Of a DNA stretch of 64,000 nt, positions 7,179 through 14,801 are shown one piece after another; positions within the stretch are counted from its first letter, which is position 1, and each line of letters begins with the position of its first letter. Position numbers and translations under genes: made by a program. The stretch is from Mangrovimonas sp. ST2L15 (GTDB taxonomy: Bacteria > Bacteroidota > Bacteroidia > Flavobacteriales > Flavobacteriaceae): the NCBI RefSeq assembly GCF_001280515.1, contig NZ_LBIQ01000018.1, positions 82,740 through 146,739 on the forward strand, in the 5' to 3' direction. The notes beneath the pieces are model-generated. The model was not told the DNA's origin and made no database searches. It saw only the letters and a list, made by a program, of their open reading frames with translations.

Positions 7179-8060
7179 ATGAGTAAGTATACCATAGCTG
7201 TTATTCAGTTAAATTTGAACAACACCCCTGAAAATAATTTAGAAAAATGTCAGGAATGGGTAAGGAAGGCCGCCGGTCAAGGTGCCGAAGTTATTTGTTT
7301 ACCAGAACTTTACAGCAGTCATTATTTTTGTCAAAGTGAAGACGTTGATAATTTCGCTTATGCCGAACCTCTTTATAGCACCTCTTTTCAAGCATTCAGT
7401 GCTTTAGCTAAAGAGCTAGGGGTGGTAATCATTGTTCCATTTTTTGAAAAACGTATGGCTGGTATTTATCATAATAGTGCCTATATCATTGATACGGATG
7501 GAAGCGAAGCAGGATTATACAGAAAGATGCATATTCCAGATGATCCTCATTTCTATGAGAAATTCTATTTTACTCCCGGTGATTTAGGCTTCAAAAACAA
7601 CCGTACCAAAAAAGGAAATATTGGAACCTTAATTTGTTGGGATCAATGGTATCCCGAAGCAGCTCGACTTACAGCTTTAAAAGGTTCTGAAGTCTTGTTT
7701 TACCCAACAGCTATTGGTTGGCATCCTAAAGAAAAAGATCAATATGGCCCAAACCAGTATGGTGCTTGGATGAATGTTATGAAAGGACATGCTGTGGCTA
7801 ATGGTGTTTACGTAGCAGCTGCCAATAGAATAGGGTTGGAACAATATTTACCTGATACAGACGGAATTGAATTTTGGGGAGCTTCCTTTATAGTAGGCCC
7901 GCAAGGTGAAGTTTTAGCTCAAGCATCTCATGATCAAGAAGAGATTTTAATGGCTGAAGTAGATTTAGACCTACAAGAGAATGTGCGTCAAAACTGGCCA
8001 TTCTTTAGAGATCGTAGAATTGATGCTTTTGAAGATATCACTAAACGCGCTTTGGATTAA
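7179..8060 (+). CDS. aguB: N-carbamoylputrescine amidohydrolase
   Basis: 293 residues of the carbon-nitrogen hydrolase (nitrilase) family. It converts N-carbamoylputrescine to putrescine, ammonia and CO2. The Glu-Lys-Cys triad is visible: E43 (CLPELY), K116 (YRKMHIPDDP) and C153 (LICWDQWYPE). The motif around Lys and the length are typical of the plant/bacterial AguB group. The stop codon overlaps the aguA start (TAATG), so the two genes are translationally coupled and catalyse consecutive steps from agmatine. No arginine decarboxylase lies nearby, so agmatine comes from elsewhere. Confidence 0.93.
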   Translation: MSKYTIAVIQLNLNNTPENNLEKCQEWVRKAAGQGAEVICLPELYSSHYFCQSEDVDNFAYAEPLYSTSFQAFSALAKELGVVIIVPFFEKRMAGIYHNSAYIIDTDGSEAGLYRKMHIPDDPHFYEKFYFTPGDLGFKNNRTKKGNIGTLICWDQWYPEAARLTALKGSEVLFYPTAIGWHPKEKDQYGPNQYGAWMNVMKGHAVANGVYVAAANRIGLEQYLPDTDGIEFWGASFIVGPQGEVLAQASHDQEEILMAEVDLDLQENVRQNWPFFRDRRIDAFEDITKRALD

Positions 8061-9100
8061 TGGCAAAGACAAACCGACGCATGCCCGCAGAATGGGAGCC
8101 TCAAGAAGGCGTCCTTTTATGTTTTCCTCATAATGGAAATGATTGGCCAGGGAAGTTTAAAGCCATTCAATGGGCTTTTGTGGAGTTCATTAAGAAGGTA
8201 AGTGCCTATGAAACGGTGTTTTTGGTCATTGCTGATGAAAAGCAACAGGACCGAGTAGCCACCATGCTAGATATTGCTCATGTAGATTTAAACCGTATTC
8301 AATTTATAAATCACAAGACCAACAGAAGTTGGATGCGTGATTCTGGACCCATCATTGTAAAAAATGGCAATCAAAGAGAGGCCTTAAACTTTAACTTTAA
8401 TGGGTGGGCTAAATACCATAATTATCAATTAGATAGACACGTGCCAGAAAAAGTGTCCAAGACCTTAAAAACACCTTTAACACAAGTTATGTATAAAGGT
8501 AAACCCGTGGTTTTAGAAGGTGGAGCGCTAGAAGTTAATGGTCAAGGAACCTTATTAACTACGGAAGAATGTTTATTGGACCCAAAAATTCAAGTGAGAA
8601 ATCCTGGATTAACCAAAGCCGATTATGAAGCCATTTTTAAAGACTATTTGGGGGTAACCAATACTATCTGGTTAGGTCAAGGGATTACTGGTGATGACAC
8701 ACATGGACATATAGATGATTTGGCCCGTTTTATTAATGAAGATACTATTGTTACAGTTATTGAAACCAATCCTGAGGATGTTAATTTCAAACCGTTACAA
8801 GATAATCTTAAAAGATTACAGGAAGCTAAACTTGAAAATGGTAACTCACCTAATGTGGTAACACTTCCTATGCCGAAACCTGTTTATTTTGACCACATTA
8901 GATTACCTGCCAGTTATGCCAATTTTCTTATCATAAACCAGTGTGTTTTAGTACCCGTGTTCAACGATGCTAATGATCGTGTGGCGCTCAACATTTTGGC
9001 GGAATGTTTTCCAGACCGCGAAGTCATAGGTATTCATGCCATTGATTTGATATGGGGATTTGGCACACTACACTGTTTAAGTCAACAAATACCTAAATAA
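8060..9100 (+). CDS. aguA: Agmatine deiminase
   Basis: 346 residues of the peptidyl-arginine-deiminase-like family. It hydrolyses agmatine to N-carbamoylputrescine, the substrate of AguB encoded just before. Key motifs: RMPAEWEPQEGV at the N-terminus, WMRDSGP, GDDTHGHIDD with the active-site His and Asp, and the C-terminal nucleophile Cys in GFGTLHCLSQQ (about residue 339). The start overlaps the aguB stop by one base. A strong terminator follows five bases after the stop, so aguBA is a two-gene operon making putrescine in the cytoplasm. Confidence 0.94.
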   Translation: MAKTNRRMPAEWEPQEGVLLCFPHNGNDWPGKFKAIQWAFVEFIKKVSAYETVFLVIADEKQQDRVATMLDIAHVDLNRIQFINHKTNRSWMRDSGPIIVKNGNQREALNFNFNGWAKYHNYQLDRHVPEKVSKTLKTPLTQVMYKGKPVVLEGGALEVNGQGTLLTTEECLLDPKIQVRNPGLTKADYEAIFKDYLGVTNTIWLGQGITGDDTHGHIDDLARFINEDTIVTVIETNPEDVNFKPLQDNLKRLQEAKLENGNSPNVVTLPMPKPVYFDHIRLPASYANFLIINQCVLVPVFNDANDRVALNILAECFPDREVIGIHAIDLIWGFGTLHCLSQQIPK

Positions 9101-9104
9101 AAGT

Positions 9105-9130
9105 AAAAAGAGCCTAACGAGGCTCTTTTT
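9105..9130 (+). terminator. Intrinsic terminator of aguBA
   Basis: A 10-bp stem AAAAAGAGCC/GGCTCTTTTT with a 6-base loop (9115-9120). It is symmetric, so it can also stop the converging export operon, whose last stop codon touches it. Confidence 0.87.
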
Positions 9131-10533
9131 TATTCTGGTACTGTTGATATGACATTAAACAAATTTGCTTTAGAATTCAGGTAGTCATTCTCAACCGAAA
9201 TGGCTTTTAAAACCGTTTCTATAAGCTTAGATTCCCTGCTATTCACAACAAACAGAGAGCTTTCTCCCAAGAAAAATTTACGTTCCTCAGCTTGCACCAA
9301 TGTTTCATAATTTGTCACTAGTTCTTGAGCCACTTCATTTTGAATGCCGTAAGATTCAATTTCATTTTTTAAGGCTTCAATCTTATTTTTGAGCGTCAAG
9401 TTGGTTGATACTATTTCATACTCAAGATCCTGAAGTTTCAATTTAGCCAATTCAAAAGCACCACGCTCTTTCCTTAGGAAAAGAGGCAATTTTAGAGACA
9501 ATCCCGATTTGTAATTGCGACCATTAAAACTATTAATCTCATCGGGAACTTCAGAAAGGAAATTATAATCGAAGGTAATGTCTGGTAAAAGCGCATTGGC
9601 TTTTAAGCGCTTATCAACTTCTTGGTTTTGGAACTTGTAATCAAGTGAAATCAATTTGGGATGATTTTCAATTTGAAAACTCTCAAGATCCAAATCGGTC
9701 AAACTCAACACTTGATCAATAAGATTTAATGTTTCTTCATCAGGGATGATATGATCTTCTAACTCTACAGGTATATTATTTTCTAACCAAAGATAATTGG
9801 ATAATTCCAAGGTTGATTTTACAAATCCAATACGTGCTTTTTCCAAATTTAGCTTTCTTGAGTCTAAATTGATACGCGCCTCCAAAGTATCCACTGCAGG
9901 ATATTCTCCTTCTTCATATCCTTTTTTAATACCTTCAAACCGAATTTGTGCATTTTCTAAAAAGGACTGATATGTTTGATAATTTCTATAATTTTTCAAC
10001 CAAATAAAATACGTTTTGGAAGCTTGGTATAGAATATCATTTACCATCATTTGTAAGTCGGCCTTAGCTTGTTCCCTATACAATTTTGCCTGCTTTAAGG
10101 TGGCCATACGTTCATTCATAAACAACCCTTTGGCTAATGAAACAGACACACCCACCTGATAAACACCATCATCTGGAGTGTTGTTTTCCGGATTTAAATA
10201 ATAGCCTTCATTATTATCTACTGCCGCTTTAAAATTAACACCGTACCAAGTAGGTATTTTAAAAGAACCATTGAAAAGCTTATAATACTCGGTGTCCTTG
10301 AAATTCTTTTTGGAATAATCCAACTCAATTTTAGGATCAAATCCACCTCGTGCTTTTATTAAATTGGCCTCACTTGCATTCAAAACCAAATTAGCTTGTT
10401 TCACTAAAGGATGAAATTGCTTCACATAAGCCAAAAACTCCTTAAAAGTCATCACATCAGGGTCGGGTTCTTGACCATAGGAGGGAAGGGTTATCCCTAC
10501 CATGAGTACTATTAGAAAGCACTTTATTCTCAT
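9130..10533 (-). CDS. TolC-like outer-membrane efflux protein
   Basis: 467 residues with a signal peptide (MRIKCFLIVLMVGITLPSYGQ) and the long alternating helices and strands of the OEP family (two repeats, about 30-240 and 250-465). TolC proteins form the trimeric outer-membrane exit duct of tripartite exporters. It is the last gene of the operon: its ATG overlaps the HlyD stop by 4 bases (ATGA), so it belongs with the adaptor and ABC transporter upstream. Substrate unknown. Confidence 0.87.
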   Translation of the reverse strand: MRIKCFLIVLMVGITLPSYGQEPDPDVMTFKEFLAYVKQFHPLVKQANLVLNASEANLIKARGGFDPKIELDYSKKNFKDTEYYKLFNGSFKIPTWYGVNFKAAVDNNEGYYLNPENNTPDDGVYQVGVSVSLAKGLFMNERMATLKQAKLYREQAKADLQMMVNDILYQASKTYFIWLKNYRNYQTYQSFLENAQIRFEGIKKGYEEGEYPAVDTLEARINLDSRKLNLEKARIGFVKSTLELSNYLWLENNIPVELEDHIIPDEETLNLIDQVLSLTDLDLESFQIENHPKLISLDYKFQNQEVDKRLKANALLPDITFDYNFLSEVPDEINSFNGRNYKSGLSLKLPLFLRKERGAFELAKLKLQDLEYEIVSTNLTLKNKIEALKNEIESYGIQNEVAQELVTNYETLVQAEERKFFLGESSLFVVNSRESKLIETVLKAISVENDYLNSKANLFNVISTVPE

Positions 10534-11885
10534 GATTTCTTTTCTTTAGTTTCGGTCTCACTTTGAGGTTGGTAGTAGTTAGGAGGGAAGCTGTTTAACT
10601 GCCTCCAAATTTCAAACCAAATAGGCACATCTTCTAATAAAGCCATGGTTCTAGCACCAGACCCCACACGAATCGCCTCAGGCCAAGGGTGATCATTTTG
10701 ATCAGGACCTAAAAGAATACGATATTTTCCATTCGGACTGATAAAATTTTCAATAGCAACCACCTTCGCTCCATAAGTACCGTAAGATACATTTGGCCAA
10801 CCACTAAATACGATTGCTGGCCATCCGTCGAATTGTACCCTTACTTCTTCACCTATGTGAATTAAGGGTAAATCAATTGGTCTTACATATGTTTCGACCG
10901 CCAAATCATGTTGTGCCGGCATAATACTTACCAACGCTTCACCTTCTTTAAAAGTTTCTCCCAATCCGCTAACAATGGCCTTATTAACAAAACCACTTTG
11001 AGGAGCAGTGACATAAAGCAAATCGCTTCTTCTTTTATAATTGACATAGGAGTTCTCTAACTTAGAAACTTGAACTTCGGTATCCAATTGAGCAGATTGT
11101 GCTGTGTACATATCACTTTCTGCCTTAGAAATTTTATCCGTATACTCTGCATTGATTCTAGAAAGTTCCACCTGCGCATTAATCACTTCATTTTGGCTTA
11201 CCAAGTATTTATTTTCTTGAGCAATCAATTTGGCTTGGGTTTCCTGAAGTTTCAACTTCTTTTCTTCAACATCTTTTACTGCCTTTAAACCTTCATCCTG
11301 AAGAGTTTGAACCCTTTGAAATTGTCTTTCGGCAATTTGAAAATTGGTATTGGCAGCCTCCAGATCAATACTATCACTTTTCACTTTCAAATGAGCCTGT
11401 TTCAGTTTGTTCTCAGCCTGCTTATATTTTAATTGACGTTCATTTCTCAGTGCAGCAATTTGTCTGGATAAAGCAGAAACTTTCTCTTTGTAAGCTCCTA
11501 CAGAGGATTCCTTGGCTATTTTCTGGGTATTGGTTCTTTCAACCAATTGGTTGTCAAAATACTCACTTTTGATTTCAGAAATATGGAGAATGGTATCACC
11601 TTTATTAACATAATCACCTTCTTTTACAAACCATCTTTCAACTCTTCCAGGGATTTGGGATTGAATGGTTTGTGGACGTTGTTCCGGTCGCAAAGTGGTC
11701 ACGTTTCCTTGCCCCGTAATGGTCTGTGTCCAAGGTAAAAATAAAACAATCAGGCCCACCAAAGCAAAGGCCAATAAAAATCGGTTAAACTGCTTGTAAT
11801 AACTCACATTAAAAATGTGTTTTCCCGATTTATATTCTCTCAAGGAGACTTTTTTATGTAATTGATTATTTGAAATGTTCAGCAT
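10530..11885 (-). CDS. HlyD-family membrane-fusion adaptor
   Basis: 451 residues: a cytoplasmic N-terminus, one transmembrane helix (about 33-51), a lipoyl/biotinyl half-motif (SQIPGRVERWFVKEGDYVNKGD, about 75-98), a long coiled-coil hairpin (about 115-285) and the second lipoyl half (VTAPQSGFVNKAIV) with a beta-barrel domain after it. Adaptors of this kind link an inner-membrane ABC exporter to TolC. The gene lies 3 bases after the ABC gene and overlaps the TolC-like gene, so all three are made together. The layout resembles type I secretion systems, but no toxin or bacteriocin substrate is encoded next to it. Confidence 0.88.
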   Translation of the reverse strand: MLNISNNQLHKKVSLREYKSGKHIFNVSYYKQFNRFLLAFALVGLIVLFLPWTQTITGQGNVTTLRPEQRPQTIQSQIPGRVERWFVKEGDYVNKGDTILHISEIKSEYFDNQLVERTNTQKIAKESSVGAYKEKVSALSRQIAALRNERQLKYKQAENKLKQAHLKVKSDSIDLEAANTNFQIAERQFQRVQTLQDEGLKAVKDVEEKKLKLQETQAKLIAQENKYLVSQNEVINAQVELSRINAEYTDKISKAESDMYTAQSAQLDTEVQVSKLENSYVNYKRRSDLLYVTAPQSGFVNKAIVSGLGETFKEGEALVSIMPAQHDLAVETYVRPIDLPLIHIGEEVRVQFDGWPAIVFSGWPNVSYGTYGAKVVAIENFISPNGKYRILLGPDQNDHPWPEAIRVGSGARTMALLEDVPIWFEIWRQLNSFPPNYYQPQSETETKEKKS

Positions 11886-11888
11886 GGT

Positions 11889-13538
11889 TTAAGCATTTTT
11901 TACAATGGCACCTTCTTTTAACCTAATTATTTGTTTACAAACTCGTTTCCAATACTCGTGATTGCTCACAACCACAAGGGTCCATGGATGTTCTGGTTCA
12001 CCCAAAAAGTCAATTAAATTAATGACATCTTGTTCGTCAAACTTTTCCATGGAATCTTCAAGAATCAACAATTTTGGTCGCTTAACGATAGCTCTCGCCA
12101 AAACAATTTTTTTAGAAACTGTTTCTGATAAATGTTTTCCTTCTGGATATATCACAGTATTTAAACCTTTAGGTAACTGCTTAAAAAATGGTGTTAATCC
12201 TAATTTGTTTAATGCCCATAAAATATGTTCATCTGTGATGTCTTTATTCCCAAAGGTAATGTTGTCTCTCAAGGTACCTTCAAAAGGAGTTTCTTCAGAT
12301 AAAGATAAACCTAAATGACCACGGTAATGATTGATACATAAACTCTCCATGGCATATGAGTTCAAATTTAATTGACCACTAGTAGGAAGAATAATTCCAG
12401 AAATCAAGCGCATTAAACTGGATTTACCAGCACCACTTTCACCAGCAATAATGGTGTGTTGCTTATGTTTAATAGAAAACTCTAAATTATTTAAAATAGG
12501 GGTATGCCTATTATCAACCTTATAGGTTGCCTGATTAAATTCTAAATCAATACCATTAGAAAAATCAGGAGTTTCTCCTTGTTGTGGTTCTAGTTTTTTG
12601 TCTACCAATTCTCCTAATTTCTCTATAGAAGTAAGAACATCATATAAGGTTTCTAAGTTGACTATAATTTTTTCAACGGAATTGATAACCAAAAGAATAA
12701 TGATTTCTGCAGCAACAAATTGTCCAATATTCATTTGTTGATTTAATACCAAAGCACCACCAATAAATAAAAGACCAGCCGTAACCAACACTTTAAACCC
12801 GATCATTTGGGAGAACTGAATTACCAGAACTCTAAAGTGATTTTCTCTAGCATTCAGGTAATTGGCTACCAAGGTATCATTTTTATCCAGAGCATGACGG
12901 GTATTTCCAGCCAATTTAAAACTGGTGATGGTTCGGGCAATTTCTTCAATCCAGTGCACCACCTTATATTTATGCTTGGACTCTAAAATACTCGTATTCA
13001 AACCCTTTTCGGCTGTAAATTTGAATATCAAAAAGATCAGAATCAATAAAAGAAATCCAAAAACTATAAAAAATGGATGGTAAAAGCTTAAAAGAATTAA
13101 AGCAAAGATAATTTGGAGTAGGGCAGCGGGTACATCTACTAAAATCTTGGCCAATCCCTTTTGAATGGTAAGCGTATCAAAAAAACGGTTCGCCAATTCT
13201 GGCGGATAGTAGTTTCTGAATTCATCCATTTTTATTTTAGGAAACCGGTAGCTAAGTTCAAAAGAAGCCCGCACAAAAATACGCTGTTGTACGGTTTCAA
13301 TAATACGTAACTGCATGAGTTGTAATAAACCAACAAATACAACTCCAATGGTAACCAAAATCACGAGGACTACCCAAGAACTGGATACTTGCGCACCTTG
13401 CACCATGTTAATAATGGCTTGAATTCCTAAGGGTAACGACAAACCCACAATACCCGCAAAAATAGCGTAGTAAATGATTTGAAAAATTGCCTTACGCTCA
13501 AGCCTAATCAGACCAATAAAACGTTTCCAAGTGGTCAT
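11889..13538 (-). CDS. ABC exporter with a degenerate nucleotide-binding domain
   Basis: 549 residues: a six-helix ABC exporter membrane domain (about 15-300) fused to an ATPase domain (about 325-549). Walker A is intact (GESGAGKS, 366-373) and the H-loop His is present (SNHEYW, His527). Other motifs are altered: the signature LSGGQ is replaced by LSETV (470-474), Walker B plus catalytic Glu reads LLILED instead of the usual hydrophobic-D-E, and the Q-loop Gln is lost (SLSEETPFEGT). The protein may hydrolyse ATP poorly or be specialised; I recall similar changes in other Bacteroidetes exporters. There is no peptidase domain. Its start overlaps the TetR stop by 4 bases. Confidence 0.85.
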   Translation of the reverse strand: MTTWKRFIGLIRLERKAIFQIIYYAIFAGIVGLSLPLGIQAIINMVQGAQVSSSWVVLVILVTIGVVFVGLLQLMQLRIIETVQQRIFVRASFELSYRFPKIKMDEFRNYYPPELANRFFDTLTIQKGLAKILVDVPAALLQIIFALILLSFYHPFFIVFGFLLLILIFLIFKFTAEKGLNTSILESKHKYKVVHWIEEIARTITSFKLAGNTRHALDKNDTLVANYLNARENHFRVLVIQFSQMIGFKVLVTAGLLFIGGALVLNQQMNIGQFVAAEIIILLVINSVEKIIVNLETLYDVLTSIEKLGELVDKKLEPQQGETPDFSNGIDLEFNQATYKVDNRHTPILNNLEFSIKHKQHTIIAGESGAGKSSLMRLISGIILPTSGQLNLNSYAMESLCINHYRGHLGLSLSEETPFEGTLRDNITFGNKDITDEHILWALNKLGLTPFFKQLPKGLNTVIYPEGKHLSETVSKKIVLARAIVKRPKLLILEDSMEKFDEQDVINLIDFLGEPEHPWTLVVVSNHEYWKRVCKQIIRLKEGAIVKNA

Positions 13539-14224
13539 AGAATTTGGGTTTTAGAGTTAATAGTATTAAGAACTAAATGTTGAAAATATTTGGTTGATGA
13601 TTCTTCTTCACCAGCATTTGTTAGGGTCTTGAAATGATCCTTGAGAAAATGTTGGTGTAAAGCACCTTCAACAACTGTACTTGAAAGACTTTCGGGAAAA
13701 GGATAATCGGCGTTCACTTCATGAATCATATCTCTAATCCGTAGTACTAAATTTTTATAGATGTTGAAGACACCAGCTTTATTTTCCTGATCTACTTGTT
13801 TGGTTAAGAAAGACTTAGAGTTTTCATTGATTACAATACGATTTAGGGCCACCTCATTGATGTGGGAAAAGGTAGAGTCCTCAGTAGTACTTCTAGTAAT
13901 GACTTGAATACCTTTTAATAATTTTTCTTCAGGATCTGTTAAACTATGTGTTTCAAAAACCAGTTGATATTCCAACCAGGCCCAATACCAGGAGGTCAAA
14001 TAGAGCAGGAGCTTATGTTTACTTTCAAAATAACGATACATGGAACTCTCATTGGAACCCAGTTTTTCGCCTAATTTTTTAAAAGTAAAACATTCAAATC
14101 CCATTTCGTCAATCATCAGGATGCTTTCAGATACAATACGCTTTCCCAAATCAGAAGTTTCAGGATCTTTTATATAAACCTTTTCTGATACGGTAATCTT
14201 TAAATGATGTAATAATGATTTCAT
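13535..14224 (-). CDS. TetR-family regulator of the export operon
   Basis: 229 residues. The helix-turn-helix is at about 28-75 (GKRIVSESILMI… FKKLGEKLGSNESSMYRYFESKHKLL), the classical TetR DNA-binding domain; the C-terminal part is the variable ligand domain. It is the first gene of a four-gene operon (TetR, ABC, HlyD, TolC), with 4-base overlap to the ABC gene. A perfect palindrome lies 26 bases before its start, so autoregulation of the whole exporter by an unknown ligand is likely. Confidence 0.85.
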   Translation of the reverse strand: MKSLLHHLKITVSEKVYIKDPETSDLGKRIVSESILMIDEMGFECFTFKKLGEKLGSNESSMYRYFESKHKLLLYLTSWYWAWLEYQLVFETHSLTDPEEKLLKGIQVITRSTTEDSTFSHINEVALNRIVINENSKSFLTKQVDQENKAGVFNIYKNLVLRIRDMIHEVNADYPFPESLSSTVVEGALHQHFLKDHFKTLTNAGEEESSTKYFQHLVLNTINSKTQIL

Positions 14225-14249
14225 AACTCAGACATATGCATTACAAAAA

Positions 14250-14266
14250 TAATAGTAATACTATTA
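14250..14266. promoter_or_regulatory. Candidate TetR operator
   Basis: TAATAGT-AAT-ACTATTA, a perfect 7-bp inverted repeat with a 3-base centre, 26 bases upstream of the tetR-like start. Its size and placement fit a TetR dimer site that covers the operon promoter. Confidence 0.55.
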
Positions 14267-14533
14267 ATAAAGAGATTTTAACTTTTATTTAGTAGCATTT
14301 GATGGCGATTTATGGAATTATCAAAAGAAGGTAGTTTAAAATATGAGGTTCGTAATGAATTTTAATGCATGCGCACCAAAAGCTTTATTCTTAAAGCATG
14401 GAGCTCAGGGAATAACTAAAGTATTGAAATAGGTAATAATTGGCAGAAGGGGAAACACTTGAAATTTTCTATTTTACATAATATAAATTATAGGACAAAT
14501 GTATTTATTTAAGCAATTTAACGGATGCTTGCA

Positions 14534-14595
14534 TTTTACATAATTGCAGATATAACAACACTTAAATGTTTTATATCGATTGTAATTATGTAAAA
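14534..14595. repeat. Large inverted repeat (12-bp arms, nested stem)
   Basis: Arms TTTTACATAATT (14534-14545) and AATTATGTAAAA (14584-14595) are perfect complements. Inside, GATATAA (about 14549-14555) pairs with TTATATC (14571-14577), and AACA with TGTT near the tip. A partial direct copy of the arm, TTTTACATAAT, lies at 14472-14482. Confidence 0.6.
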
Positions 14596-14801
14596 GTTAA
14601 TTTGCAAGTTCTTAATTATACAAATTGGAAAGCTTGAATGTTCCTTATATCATACTTTCCTCAATAGCTTTACTATAAATGAATCTAAGCCCTATAGGTT
14701 CTAAAACCATAAAAATTCAAGTTTCTGTAATTTGAATATCCTGCACCATGGTTCAAAAAATTTCAAATACGCGATTCTCAAAGAATGAAAATTAATAACT
14801 T

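Larger units (their letters stand above)
14225..14801. other. 577-bp intergenic region without a supported gene
   Basis: Very AT-rich. Apart from the operator candidate (14250-14266) and a long imperfect hairpin (14534-14595) I see no convincing gene. Short frames exist (for example ATG at about 14311 and 14353, fewer than 30 codons), but they have no leader, terminator or family support and may be remains of a decayed gene. Confidence 0.5.

Noticed and set aside
9130..14224. Exporter as a bacteriocin or toxin secretion locus
   Set aside because: No peptidase domain in the ABC protein, no leader-peptide substrate gene and no immunity gene nearby.
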